Source: Thermoguttaceae bacterium
GTDB taxonomy: Bacteria > Planctomycetota > Planctomycetia > Pirellulales > Thermoguttaceae
Assembly: GCA_028695965.1 (NCBI GenBank)
Contig: JAQVHZ010000009.1
Location: forward strand, 1-64,000
Direction: 5' to 3'
Length of the DNA stretch: 64,000 nucleotides
Shown here: in pieces, positions 43,325 through 52,761 of the stretch
Layout: every line of letters begins with the position of its first letter
How positions within the stretch are numbered: the first letter of the stretch is position 1
The notes under the pieces: generated by a model
The model's database searches: none
Told to the model about the DNA's origin: nothing
Seen by the model: the letters and a program-made list of their open reading frames with translations, nothing else
Position numbers and translations under genes: made by a program

Positions 43325-44896
43325 TCATTCGATCGAGTATTCCTCCGCCAACCGGATGAATTGTTCGACTTCTGCGTCGGTCAGGACGCCGCGGCGTTCG
43401 ATTTCGATGCTCGCTTCTTTGTTCGTGAGTTTTTCACGCGCGGAAACAGAGATGCGACCCGTCTTGTCGAACGAGTAGGTTACTTCGACGGGCGTGCCCT
43501 TGGGCATATCCGGCGGAAGGTCGACGATGCGGCACTTTCCGAGGAGCGAGCAAGCGGTCGGATCGGGCGCGTCGCCTTCCATGACTTGAACGGAGATACG
43601 CGTCTGGCCGTCTTTGGTCGTTTGAAAGGTCTTGCTGATCGAGACCGGCAGCGCCGTGTTGCGCGGGATCATGATATGATTGACGAGTTCCTTGTCTTTG
43701 TTCGAGGCGACGATGCCGAGACCGTGCGAGTTCACGTCTTCTTCCCGAACGTTTTCGAGCAACTTCTTCACGCGGTCGCTAAGTTGGCTGTCCTTATTAT
43801 ACTGGGCTTCCAGAATCGCCGCGTGAATCGCCGCGCCGCGCGCGACGGCGGTGTGCGGGTTCAGGTCGGCGCTGACGTAAGGAACGTGCCCCGTTACGCG
43901 TTCGAGCATCGCGGGCACTTGGGGCATCAGGGTCGAGCCGCCGATCATGACGACCGCGTCGAGGTCGGAGAACTTCAAGCCCGCCTGATGCGTAACGAAT
44001 TCGGTGGTGTCCGCCGTGCGCTGGAGCAGGTCGTAGGTGAGGTCTTCGAAGAGTTGGCGCGTGATCGGCACGGAGATCGACAGACCTTCGTGTCGGCAGG
44101 AGACGTTCGTTTGGTCGCGCGTGGTGAGCTGGATCTTAGCGACGTCGCAGTCGTTGCGCAGGATCTGCATCGTCTTTGCCGATTGGTGCAGGTTGACGCC
44201 ATGCCGCTCTTGGAATTTTTGACAGACGTAGTCGGCGAGCCGGTCGTTCCAGTCGACGCCGCCCAATTTGACGTCGCCGTCGGTCGAGATGACGCGGAAG
44301 TTGTTCGCGCTATATTCGACGACGGTGCAGTCGAAGGTGCCTCCTCCAAGGTCGTAGATGAGAATTTTGCGGGACTTAGTAACGTCGGGACGTCCGAGTT
44401 CTCCGCGGTGCCACGCGTAAGTGAGGGCCGCCGCCGTCGGTTCGTTGATGATGCTCACGACGTTCAAGCCGGCGATGCGTCCGGCGTCTTGCGTCGCCTT
44501 GCGCCGCGTGTCGTTGAAGTAGTAGGGGACCGTGATAACGGCGTTTGCGATCGGACCGATTTTGTGCTCGCAGTCTTGCTTGAGCTTACGAAGAATCAGG
44601 GAGGAGACGAATTCTGGGGTAATGTCTTGCCCGTCAAATTGACGCTGGTAGCCGACGGCGCCCATTTGCCGCTTGATTCTTTCGATGACGTTTTCGGGAT
44701 CTTCCATCGCCGCGCGGCTTCTGTTTGGCCCGACAATGACGTGACGGTTTTCTGCAAGCAGGATAAGACTAGCCGTTTCGACGTCGTCGTCGTCGTTTGG
44801 AATTGGGGTTGGCTCGCCTTGTTCGTCGACGATCGCCAACGTAGAGAAAGTGGTTCCTAAGTCGATACCAACTGTTTTGCCTTCTAAAAATTCCAT
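43325..44896 (-). CDS. DnaK/Hsp70-like chaperone, short form
   Basis: A 523-residue Hsp70-family protein. The ATPase domain is complete, with GIDLGTTFSTLAIV (start), YDLGGGTFDCTVVE and MIGGSTLMPQ (phosphate and adenosine loops). A beta-sandwich substrate domain (VSISKTFQTTKDGQTRISVQVMEG) follows, but the chain ends about 20 residues after it (VLTDAEVEQFIRLAEEY), so most of the helical lid of DnaK is absent. This resembles HscC-type or specialised planctomycete Hsp70s. The ATG at 44896 is used because it starts the domain; the frame extends to 44971. No DnaJ or GrpE gene is adjacent. Confidence 0.85.
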   Translation of the reverse strand: MEFLEGKTVGIDLGTTFSTLAIVDEQGEPTPIPNDDDDVETASLILLAENRHVIVGPNRSRAAMEDPENVIERIKRQMGAVGYQRQFDGQDITPEFVSSLILRKLKQDCEHKIGPIANAVITVPYYFNDTRRKATQDAGRIAGLNVVSIINEPTAAALTYAWHRGELGRPDVTKSRKILIYDLGGGTFDCTVVEYSANNFRVISTDGDVKLGGVDWNDRLADYVCQKFQERHGVNLHQSAKTMQILRNDCDVAKIQLTTRDQTNVSCRHEGLSISVPITRQLFEDLTYDLLQRTADTTEFVTHQAGLKFSDLDAVVMIGGSTLMPQVPAMLERVTGHVPYVSADLNPHTAVARGAAIHAAILEAQYNKDSQLSDRVKKLLENVREEDVNSHGLGIVASNKDKELVNHIMIPRNTALPVSISKTFQTTKDGQTRISVQVMEGDAPDPTACSLLGKCRIVDLPPDMPKGTPVEVTYSFDKTGRISVSAREKLTNKEASIEIERRGVLTDAEVEQFIRLAEEYSIE

Positions 44897-45262
44897 CGTA
44901 AACTCGCTTTGTTTGTGTTTGGTCGGGAAATCGCCGACCCTTTGAGGACAAGTCACGCGCAGGCGGCGCACGCCGCCTCGTTTTCAGGTTGTGGAACGCG
45001 CCAAAAGAGCGCTCGTACAATCTTACTTCTATATATGCTACTAGTTTTTTTTTCAACCGTCAAGGAAAAGATGGAAAAAACAGAGAAATTAACAAAAAAT
45101 TGGCATATGGCGCCGCTATTGTTCCTATAAGGGTATGATGTATGTGTGAAAATAGGCCGCGCGGTGTTGACCTTTGCCAGAATCTGATATAATTAGAGGT
45201 CCTAAACGACGAAAAAACAGAATAGCTCGGCGCTCTAACGCCAGATAGAAAAGAAAGAGGGA
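44897..45262. other. 366-base divergent intergenic region
   Basis: Upstream region of the DnaK-like gene (minus) and the MATE gene (plus). The right part contains the probable MATE promoter at 45167-45193. It is AT-rich in the middle with a TATATATGCTACTAG tract. Confidence 0.5.
45167..45193 (+). promoter_or_regulatory. Possible promoter of the MATE gene
   Basis: TTGACC (45167-45172), a 15-base spacer and TATAAT (45188-45193). The spacer is short, so the match is fair only. The leader would be about 65 bases. Confidence 0.4.
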
Positions 45263-46651
45263 ATGGAACAAGCTCGCAATAGACATAGTATCGACATGAC
45301 CACTGGGGCGATTTTGCCGAAGCTGCTTATGACGGCGCTTCCGCTCATAGCGTCGGGGGTTCTGCAGCTGTTTTTTAACGCTGCGGACGTTATTGTCGTC
45401 GGCAGATTTGCGAGCGAGCATTCCCTTGCCGCCGTTGGAACGACCAGCGCGCTCATCAATTTGATAACGAACCTTTTTATCGGTTTGTCGATCGGCGCCA
45501 ACGCGCTCGCTTCCTTTTATTATGGGGCGCGGGACAATGAGAATCTTAGCCGCGCGGTTCACAACTCAATTCTTCTCAGCGTAATCGGCGGGGCGGGACT
45601 GACGTTTATCGGCATCGTCTTTGCTCCGACGTTTCTCCGCTGGATGCAGGCGCCTGAGGAAACGCTTGGTCTTGCGGTCCTTTATATGCGAATCTACTTC
45701 GCGGGAAGCATACCGATTCTGCTCTTTAACTTCGGCAGCTCCCTGCTTCGCGCAAAGGGGGACACGAAACGTCCATTGTATTACTTGACTTTTGCGGGCG
45801 TCGTCAACGTTGTGTTGAATTTAATCTTTGTGCTCGTCTTCAAGATGGACGTCGGCGGGGTCGCGCTTGCGACGATTATCGCTCAGGCGCTCGCGGCGTG
45901 GCTCATTATCCGCTGTATGCGTAAAGAGACGGACGCGTTCCATTTGGATCTGCACAAATTGCGGCTCGACCGGCCGATCGTCGTCGAGATCCTGCGCACG
46001 GGCGTGCCCGCCGGGCTCCAAGGGATCATCTTCTCGCTTTCGAACGTGGTGATTCAGTCGTCGATTAACGGGTTCGGTCCGACGGCGATGGCTGGCAGCG
46101 CGGCGGCTCAGAACGTCGAAGGGTTCGTGTGGGTCTCCATGTACGCGTTTTCTCAGACGGCGCTGACCTTTGTCAGCCAGAACTATGGGGCGCGCCAATA
46201 TGGCAGGCTCGACCGGATAACGCTTATTACGGTCGGCTGCGCGTTTGTTACCGGGCTGGTCCTCGGGAATTTGTGCAGTTACTTCGGCGCGAATCTCGTC
46301 CGCATCTACGACGCGCGGCCCGAGGTCGTCGCGTCGGGCGTTACGCGCTTTCAGCTTATCTGCCGGTACTACTTTATCTGCGGAATGATGGACGCGATGG
46401 TCGGAGTCATCCGGGGACTGGGCGTCTCGATAACGCCGACGGTCGTTTCGCTCGTGGGCGTGTGCGGCGCGCGGCTGCTCTGGGTCTTTACGATCTTTCA
46501 ACAGACGCAGTTCCATACGGAATACACGCTCTTTTTGTCGTATCCGATTTCCTGGACCGTCACCTTGTTGGCGCACGTCGTCTGCTACCTCTATATTCGA
46601 CGCAGGATTCGGGACAAGGTGGAAAAACGAGAGCTGGCGCTCGCCGCGTGA
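45263..46651 (+). CDS. MATE family efflux transporter
   Basis: A 462-residue membrane protein with twelve hydrophobic segments in two halves, the N-terminal half containing GVLQLFFNAADVIVVGRFAS and the second half SLSNVVIQSSINGFG and LTFVSQNYGARQYGRLDR. Typical MATE blocks (SLLRAKGDTKRPLYY) are present. The family exports drugs or metabolites using sodium or proton gradients; the substrate is unknown. GAGGGA lies close before the ATG, and a second ATG at 45296 is possible. It precedes two small membrane-protein genes of opposite strand. Confidence 0.9.
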   Translation: MEQARNRHSIDMTTGAILPKLLMTALPLIASGVLQLFFNAADVIVVGRFASEHSLAAVGTTSALINLITNLFIGLSIGANALASFYYGARDNENLSRAVHNSILLSVIGGAGLTFIGIVFAPTFLRWMQAPEETLGLAVLYMRIYFAGSIPILLFNFGSSLLRAKGDTKRPLYYLTFAGVVNVVLNLIFVLVFKMDVGGVALATIIAQALAAWLIIRCMRKETDAFHLDLHKLRLDRPIVVEILRTGVPAGLQGIIFSLSNVVIQSSINGFGPTAMAGSAAAQNVEGFVWVSMYAFSQTALTFVSQNYGARQYGRLDRITLITVGCAFVTGLVLGNLCSYFGANLVRIYDARPEVVASGVTRFQLICRYYFICGMMDAMVGVIRGLGVSITPTVVSLVGVCGARLLWVFTIFQQTQFHTEYTLFLSYPISWTVTLLAHVVCYLYIRRRIRDKVEKRELALAA

Positions 46652-46676
46652 GCGCGTTTGCCGCCTAGAATGAGCA

Positions 46677-46706
46677 GCCGCCGCGTCGGGAGTCCGACTC
46701 GGCGGC
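46677..46706 (+). terminator. GC-rich hairpin after the MATE gene
   Basis: GCCGCCGCGTCGG pairs with CCGACTCGGCGGC around GAGT, 25 bases after the stop. The following bases are only moderately T-rich. Confidence 0.6.
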
Positions 46707-46756
46707 GCTTCTGCGTCTTCATACATTCTTGATTTTCAGCGCTGGTGAAAACTTTT

Positions 46757-47316
46757 CTAGATTCCGCCAAGAAGCGTTGACGGGACGAATATTAATGCGC
46801 CGAGCGTGTAAACAGTCAGGATGAAGAGGGTTGCCAATCCATAACCCAAAATTATAGATCGAGTTTTTGTTAGTAATGTCAACAAGACAACTAGCTGCAG
46901 GATACAGCTTAGAACATAAGGCGTCAGCTCCAGCGGAACTTCTGACGGTATACAATGTCCAAAAGTTTCCGAACAGGAGTTGAGAATACTTTCAAAGACG
47001 CCTGGAACCGCTATCATGAAAAGGACGTAGACCACTAGACCACATTCAGCGCTAGGATGCTCCAAAAAAAGATCTGTCCATAACTGAGGTTAATTTGCTC
47101 AGAAGCGGTTTTGCGATAATCGCTTACTGCAAACAAACCAATTAGAGGAAGAAGGATACAAATTAAACTATCAAGAATCAAAGAACCTACAACCACGAAG
47201 AGACCTGCGCGGTTGTTGCCAATGCAAGCCAGCAATAAAGCGAGCGATTCGAGCAACACAAGCGCTATTGACAACTTGAACAAAAGGACAGTTTTAGTCT
47301 TTTTCACAGAACTCAT
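46757..47316 (-). pseudogene. Frameshifted small membrane protein (paralogue of the next gene)
   Basis: A start at 47316 with AGGAACTCAAA upstream opens MSSVKKTKTVLL and continues to ILALNVV, stopping at TAG 47035-47037. Another frame continues with GLVVYVLFMIAVPGVF to 46757. Adding one G near 47045 joins them into a protein matching the 48.1 kb gene over its length (LIGLFAVSDYRKTASEQINLSYGQ against LIGVFAANDYSKTASEQEDVSYAQ). It is therefore a broken, or mis-sequenced, tandem copy. The intact copy has four hydrophobic segments. No function is known. Confidence 0.6.
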
Positions 47317-47608
47317 TTTGAGTTCCTTTCTATGAAATGTGTTAAACGCCAATTATAAAATGGCGGCGCTAAAATGTTAAAATTGTCCATTTCCAGCGCT
47401 TCAATCACTACACTTCCTTCAGCCGCCAATTTCAACAAGCGATAGGGGAAGTTGTTTTATTACAGTTTCCCGCGTCCATTTTTGGAACGCAGTTTGTTAT
47501 TTTTTCTTTCCATTCTTGCGATCCTTGTTTTCAAGCGCCCTGTCGGCGGGTCTGCGATTATCGACTGCGTCTACCAGCGTTCTGGATCTTTGTTGCCGGT
47601 TGAGCTTT
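47317..47608. other. Spacer between the two small membrane-protein genes
   Basis: The 150 bases upstream of the broken copy resemble the region upstream of the intact copy, for example GGCGCTAAAATGTTAAAATTGT against AGCGCTAAAACGTTATGAATCGATTGT and AATTTCAACAAG in both. It indicates that the upstream flank was duplicated with the gene. Confidence 0.5.
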
Positions 47609-48097
47609 CTACATAGGATAAAGCGTCATTGGTATACAGTACGTCATTGAGCCAAGCGAAGTAGCTGTCAGAATAACAAAGGCTGCAAGCGCCATGCCGA
47701 AAATTTTCGATCGAGTTGTTATCAGTAGAAACGACAAAAAGGCGAACTGAAAAAAACCAATGACGAGAAGAAGAAAGAATATTCGCTCTTCCTGCCCCTG
47801 CCAAATACTGCCAACGATACTGCCTATTACATTAATCGCCAGCGCGGCTAGAAAAAATCCTTGCGCGTAACTGACGTCCTCTTGCTCCGAAGCGGTTTTG
47901 GAATAATCGTTTGCCGCAAATACGCCAATTAGAGGAGCCAGGACGCATATTAAAGCGGCGTTAAAGAGAAGTAAACCTGAAAACAACTCTTGACGTCCGA
48001 CGTCGCGAACAAGCCGAAACAAGAGCAGCTGCAAGGGCAGATTCAACAGCGACAGCATCAGCAAAACATTTGTCTTTTTCTTAATTGCCGGGTTCAT
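47609..48097 (-). CDS. Small four-segment membrane protein
   Basis: A 162-residue protein beginning MNPAIKKKTNVLLML, with four hydrophobic segments near residues 8-28, 36-54, 75-95 and 110-150 and the motif NDYSKTASEQEDVSYAQ between the second and third. AAAGGGAGG lies just before the ATG, a strong ribosome site. It is not recognised. It has a broken tandem paralogue at 46.8-47.3 kb and both lie near the MATE transporter, though on the opposite strand. Confidence 0.7.
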   Translation of the reverse strand: MNPAIKKKTNVLLMLSLLNLPLQLLLFRLVRDVGRQELFSGLLLFNAALICVLAPLIGVFAANDYSKTASEQEDVSYAQGFFLAALAINVIGSIVGSIWQGQEERIFFLLLVIGFFQFAFLSFLLITTRSKIFGMALAAFVILTATSLGSMTYCIPMTLYPM

Positions 48098-48460
48098 TTT
48101 GACCTCCCTTTGCGTGAAAAGCGCGCGCAATCCGAAAGAGCGCTAAAACGTTATGAATCGATTGTTGCGATGGCTGCAACGCGCGTAACGAGCGCTTTGG
48201 AGCAGCCGAAAATGAACTATTTCAAGCGCTTCTTTAATATTACTCGCTCGCGCTGCGAATTTCAACAAGGCGGGAAAGAAAATCAGCCTTTTTCGAAAAA
48301 TGAGCTATTAATTTCGAGAACGTTTAAACAGTGAACGCCGCGCCGCCAGCGATTAGCGCTTCATGAGATTGCAACATTTTTTTCTCGCCGATATTTGCGA
48401 TTCTTGTGTAGTATGACTATAATTACAGTGTAACCTTGCGGGTTTGGAAAGGATCGCGAT
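48098..48460. other. 363-base intergenic region with a good promoter
   Basis: A divergent region: minus-strand promoter of the small membrane protein gene and plus-strand promoter at 48395-48423. A 40-codon plus-strand frame at 48211 (MNYFKRFFNITRS) has a GGAG but no other support. Confidence 0.5.
48395..48423 (+). promoter_or_regulatory. Sigma-70-like promoter of the HzsA-related gene
   Basis: TTGCGA (48395-48400), a 17-base spacer and TATAAT (48418-48423). The start codon is 37 bases farther, behind AAAGGAT. This is the best promoter match in the window. Confidence 0.6.
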
Positions 48461-51400
48461 ATGGATAGAATAGTTCGCGCGCTGGCGACGGCGCTTATCG
48501 TTTGCGCTTACACACAACTTGGATCAGCGTTTGGCTCGGACGGCGTTGAGGAGTTTTATTCTCCGGCGTCGGAGCTTCAGCCAACGGCTATTTGGTCGGA
48601 CAACGACGTCTTTGTCGACGCGAACGCTGGGAATCCTGAAATGTACGGATTCGGGAAGGCGATCGACGGAGATCCCAAGACGTACGTCTGCATTCTCGAC
48701 TCGACGCGCACGGGCGGGCGCGCCGACACGACGCCGCAATACGCCGCGGAGCCGATAACGGCGGAAATGACGCTCGACCTTGGCGCGGAAACGTCGTGCG
48801 TCGGGCTGCGGATCGTAACGCCGATCAATTGGCGCAGTCTCTCTCCAAAGAACGTCAGCGTCTACGCTTGCGACGATCTGCAAGGTCAAGTCGGCTTGCG
48901 CGTTTTAGCGGACGGCGTCGAACTTCTTCCTGTAAACAGCGGCTATTCGGTCTGCGTCCTTTGGGAGCGAACTTCGGCGCGTTACTTGCACGTCCGCGTA
49001 CACGAAGGGTATCAGCTTCGGAACCGTCGGCAAGGGCTTTACGAAGAGACGCATTTCAACACGCAAATCGCGGAACTTCGCGTTCTTACAGCGGTCCCGG
49101 ACGACGTTGCGGCTAAGAATCCGGACGACGTCGCTTTTCCGGAGAGCCGTCTTCGCCGCGATTGGCTTCTGCAAGACGCGTCGACGGCGGACGCCGCGCC
49201 GGACGAGTGTTTCGTTTCAGAGACGGAGAACGCTTGCGAAGCGGCGCTGGTCGACTGCGTCTTGTCGGAACTTCGGGACGAGTATGACGTCGACGCGCAG
49301 GAGTGGGAAAGCGCGAAGTCGGCCCTGCTCGCTTCGAACGCGCCGGGCTCCGATCCGCGTTGGCGTTCGCTCTATTATTCCGCGTGTTCGAAACGCCGCG
49401 CGCTTCGGCTCGACTATCTGCGCGAGTATTCCGACACGATATTTTACGTCAAGCATTACGTCTTTGGCGGGACGGAAGGTCTGACGGGGATCGCGCGCGT
49501 CTCGGACGCGCAATATCACGACCAAACGACGGAACGCCGGGGCGGGTCTCAGTTGTGTATGTTGACCGTTCAGGAAGACGGGTCGATCGCGCATGAAGTC
49601 TTGATCGACAAGCCGGAGGGTGTGATTCGCGATCCTAATCTCTCTTGGGACGGCGAGAAACTGATCTTCTCGATGCGCGACAACTTTGAGCTCGACGATT
49701 ATTCGCTGTACGAAATGAAGACGTCGGATCGTTCGACACGGCGTCTGACGGCGCCGCCGGTCTATGACGGGCGCGAGTATCCCTGCGCGGATTACGAGCC
49801 TTGTTACGCGCCGGACGGGTCGATCCTTTTTGCGTCGACGCGACACACGCAGATCAACGACTGCTGGCCGAACGACAACTCGGATATTTACGCGTGCGAC
49901 GCCGACGGGAACCATATTCGCCGACTTACTTACGACGAACTCGACACGAATTTTCCGCAGATAACCGCCGACGGCCGTGTCGTTTACACGCGCTGGGAAT
50001 ACAGCGACCGGAACGCGTATTTCTTGCATCCGCTCTTTACGATGAATCCGGACGGGACGGCGCAGACGGAATTTGTCGGGAATAACTCGATGTACCCCGC
50101 GTCCTATTTGCAGGCGCGCGCCGTTCCCGATTCGACGAAGCTCGTCGCGATTATCAGCGGGCACCACGTGCCGCACAAGGGCAAATTGGCGCTGATCGAT
50201 CGGTCTCTTGGGGCGCAAGACGGCGCGTGCATCGAATATGTCGGCGGTTCGTCGCCCGACGGCGTGCCCGGAAGAACGCCTAATCCGATCAAGCCGGAAG
50301 GGCATAACGACCGCAATATCGATATGTTCGGCCAGACGGGCCCGCAGTATCAGTACCCTTATCCGTTAGACGAAGACAATTATTTGGTCGCGTACTGTCC
50401 GGAAGGATGGCTCACGATCGACGGGCCTTATACGCCGCCTTTTGGCGTCTACTTCATGAAGGCGACGGGCGAACGCGAACTGCTCGCGTTCGACTGGTCG
50501 ATTTCGAGCGGTCAGCCGATTCTGTTTGCTCCGCAAGACGCGCCGCGCGTGAAGGCGTCGAGCGTCGACGAAGGCGCGAATTACGGAACGTTTGTCGCGC
50601 AGGATATTTACATGGGCCCGGGCCTGGCGGGGATCGAGCGCGGGACGGTCAAGAAGCTGCGCGTCGTCGCGCTCGAATACCGGGCGGCAAAAGTCGGCAA
50701 GGGGAGCAACGCGGGCGAAGTCGACCAAGGGCTCGTCCAGACGCCGGTTTCGTTCAATAACGGGACATGGGACGTCAAACACGTCTTGGGCGAAGTCGAC
50801 GTCGAAGAAGACGGGAGCGTCGCGTTCAAAGTCCCGGCGCGAACGCCCGTCTATTTCCAACTGCTCGACGAAAAAGGGTATTGCGTGCAATTGATGCGCA
50901 GTTGGGCGACGCTGCAGGGCAACGAACGGTTTGCGTGCCTGGGCTGTCACGAGGACAAGTTGGAGACGGGCGCGATGCAGGTTGGACTGCTCAGTTCGAT
51001 CGCGGCGAACAAACCTCCTCAAACGCCTCGACTTACGGACGGGTCGCTCCATCCGCTGATCGAGCGGCTGGAACGGCAAAGCTGTCTCGATTCCGTTGAG
51101 AATTTCCTCGGCGTGAACGCCCCGGCGCTCGAGTGCGACCCCAACGCGCCGACCGACGGATTCAGCTACCGTCAGACGATTCAGCCGATTCTCGACAGGC
51201 ATTGCGTCGAATGCCATCAGGGCTTGCCGGTCGGGGATCTGGACGCCGATAAGCCGCGTTCGCCGCTCGACTTGCGCGGGATTGTCGAGAGCGTCGAGCG
51301 GCTGAAACAGGCGCCGGACGACGACCACAAGCGCGCGTTCACGCGTTCGTACCTGAATTTGACGAATAATGGGAAAGTCGAGGGTTCTCAGTGGGTTAAG

Positions 51401-51688
51401 TGGCTGGAAGTGCGGAGCCGTTCGGCGATGCTGCCGCCGTACTTTACCGGCTCGTTGCAGAGCCCGATCATGGACTACCTCGAGCCGAGCCATTACGACG
51501 TCGCCGTGTCCGAGCAGGAGAAGCGCGCCTTTGCGTGCTGGATCGACCTTCTCATCCCGTTTTGCGGGTCCTACACGGACGCGAACACGTGGTCGCCGGT
51601 CGATAAGATAACGTATCTGTACTACCTGCAGAAACGGCTCATGAACGCGGAAGCGGAGATGCAGGATATTAAAGCGTCAAGGGAGTAG
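48461..51688 (+). CDS. HzsA-related secreted di-heme protein
   Basis: A 1075-residue exported protein. A signal peptide (hydrophobic residues 7-22) leads to a discoidin-like sandwich (about 45-205), a helical part, then a TolB-like propeller region (about 390-560, with DIYACDADGNHIRRLT and SRHTQ-like blades) and a C-terminal cytochrome part with two CxxCH sites: CLGCH (Cys826-His830) and CVECH (Cys915-His919). It resembles the HzsA-related family, named after the alpha subunit of anammox hydrazine synthase, which is widespread in planctomycetes outside anammox. Here it is likely an extracytoplasmic redox or glycan-related protein; hydrazine chemistry is not implied. Confidence 0.78.
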   Translation: MDRIVRALATALIVCAYTQLGSAFGSDGVEEFYSPASELQPTAIWSDNDVFVDANAGNPEMYGFGKAIDGDPKTYVCILDSTRTGGRADTTPQYAAEPITAEMTLDLGAETSCVGLRIVTPINWRSLSPKNVSVYACDDLQGQVGLRVLADGVELLPVNSGYSVCVLWERTSARYLHVRVHEGYQLRNRRQGLYEETHFNTQIAELRVLTAVPDDVAAKNPDDVAFPESRLRRDWLLQDASTADAAPDECFVSETENACEAALVDCVLSELRDEYDVDAQEWESAKSALLASNAPGSDPRWRSLYYSACSKRRALRLDYLREYSDTIFYVKHYVFGGTEGLTGIARVSDAQYHDQTTERRGGSQLCMLTVQEDGSIAHEVLIDKPEGVIRDPNLSWDGEKLIFSMRDNFELDDYSLYEMKTSDRSTRRLTAPPVYDGREYPCADYEPCYAPDGSILFASTRHTQINDCWPNDNSDIYACDADGNHIRRLTYDELDTNFPQITADGRVVYTRWEYSDRNAYFLHPLFTMNPDGTAQTEFVGNNSMYPASYLQARAVPDSTKLVAIISGHHVPHKGKLALIDRSLGAQDGACIEYVGGSSPDGVPGRTPNPIKPEGHNDRNIDMFGQTGPQYQYPYPLDEDNYLVAYCPEGWLTIDGPYTPPFGVYFMKATGERELLAFDWSISSGQPILFAPQDAPRVKASSVDEGANYGTFVAQDIYMGPGLAGIERGTVKKLRVVALEYRAAKVGKGSNAGEVDQGLVQTPVSFNNGTWDVKHVLGEVDVEEDGSVAFKVPARTPVYFQLLDEKGYCVQLMRSWATLQGNERFACLGCHEDKLETGAMQVGLLSSIAANKPPQTPRLTDGSLHPLIERLERQSCLDSVENFLGVNAPALECDPNAPTDGFSYRQTIQPILDRHCVECHQGLPVGDLDADKPRSPLDLRGIVESVERLKQAPDDDHKRAFTRSYLNLTNNGKVEGSQWVKWLEVRSRSAMLPPYFTGSLQSPIMDYLEPSHYDVAVSEQEKRAFACWIDLLIPFCGSYTDANTWSPVDKITYLYYLQKRLMNAEAEMQDIKASRE

Positions 51689-52744
51689 CGACTCTTGCGG
51701 ACGAAGGCGGACCTCGCCCCCGTTAAGCGCCGAGACTTTGCCGGGCTCGTCGTCGAAGGAGACGAGGAGCCGGAACTTGTCGTCGACGCCGACGGCGGTT
51801 GCGGACCGGACGTTCTTTTCGTCGTAGAGATTTTCGACGACGTCGACTTTTTTTCCAAAGAGGAGCTGACGTTCCCGATAGACTTTCAGCAGGGCGTCGA
51901 GCGCGGCTTGCGACTCGGCGCCGTCTTTGGTAAAGATAGAAGCGTACAGGGTATAGAATTCGTTCAGAAAGGCGGCGATCAGTTTGGCGCGCGCTCCGAC
52001 TGGGGTCGTGCTCTGAAATAAACCGCCTCCGACGTCTTGGAGCTCTTTTGGCGCGTTCTTCTCGTCGAACGTCAAGTTGATCCCGACGCCTAAGACGGCG
52101 TAGTCCATCTTGCCGGACTCCAGGGAAACGCTTCCTTCGGTCAGTATGCCGCAGATCTTTCTGCCGTTCAGATAGAGGTCGTTAACCCACTTGATTTTAA
52201 CGCTTCTTTTTTTAAGAGCTCTATTGATTTTTTCACAGGCTCTTGCGCCTGCGACAGCGGCGATCGCCGTGATTACTCCGGCTTGGAGCGCGTTTCCTTG
52301 CGGCTTGAGCAGGACGCTGAAATAGACGCCGGAATCTTTTGGAGAATGGAACGCGCGTCCGAACCGTCCTCGACCGCCAGTCTGAGTTTCTGCGGAGAGG
52401 ACGAGCCCTTCGCGCTCGGATTCTCCATAGAGCTCTTTAACGAGCGTATTGGTCGAGACGGTCTCTTTCAGACAGACGATTTTATGGTAGAACGCCGCCG
52501 CTTTGGGGGATAAGCCCGCGCGGATCGAATCGGGGTCGTGTATGTCGGCCGCGTCGTCGAGGGAGTAGCCTTTGTTGGTCGCGCCGACGATTTTGTAGCC
52601 CTCTTGACGCAGCTTTTCGATCGCCTTCCAGACGGTCGCGCGCGTTACGTCGAGCGAGTCGGCGAGCTCTTGACCGGAATAGAAGGCGCCCTTGTTGCGA
52701 TTGAGGACTGAAAGGACTCTCGATTTAACAGATTTTCGCGCCAT
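51677..52744 (-). CDS. birA: Biotin protein ligase/repressor BirA
   Basis: A 355-residue bifunctional BirA. An N-terminal winged helix-turn-helix (residues 1-60, ELADSLDVTRATVWKAIEKLRQEGY) is followed by the catalytic domain with the biotinyl-AMP loop GGRGRFGR, KWVNDLYLNGRKICGILTE and a C-terminal SH3-like domain. It attaches biotin to carrier proteins and, with the HTH, can repress biotin genes. It follows bioB by 18 bases on the same strand, so self-contained control of biotin synthesis is likely. Its 3' end overlaps the end of the convergent HzsA-related gene by 12 bases. Confidence 0.93.
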   Translation of the reverse strand: MARKSVKSRVLSVLNRNKGAFYSGQELADSLDVTRATVWKAIEKLRQEGYKIVGATNKGYSLDDAADIHDPDSIRAGLSPKAAAFYHKIVCLKETVSTNTLVKELYGESEREGLVLSAETQTGGRGRFGRAFHSPKDSGVYFSVLLKPQGNALQAGVITAIAAVAGARACEKINRALKKRSVKIKWVNDLYLNGRKICGILTEGSVSLESGKMDYAVLGVGINLTFDEKNAPKELQDVGGGLFQSTTPVGARAKLIAAFLNEFYTLYASIFTKDGAESQAALDALLKVYRERQLLFGKKVDVVENLYDEKNVRSATAVGVDDKFRLLVSFDDEPGKVSALNGGEVRLRPQESLLP

Positions 52745-52761
52745 GGTATCGCTTTAATTCC

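Noticed and set aside
43361-44860. 499-codon plus-strand frame opposite the DnaK-like gene
   Set aside because: Antisense shadow of a certain Hsp70 gene.
48211-48333. 40-codon ORF MNYFKRFFNITRS
   Set aside because: Has a GGAG nearby but no similarity, and it lies in a flank that is itself a duplication relic.
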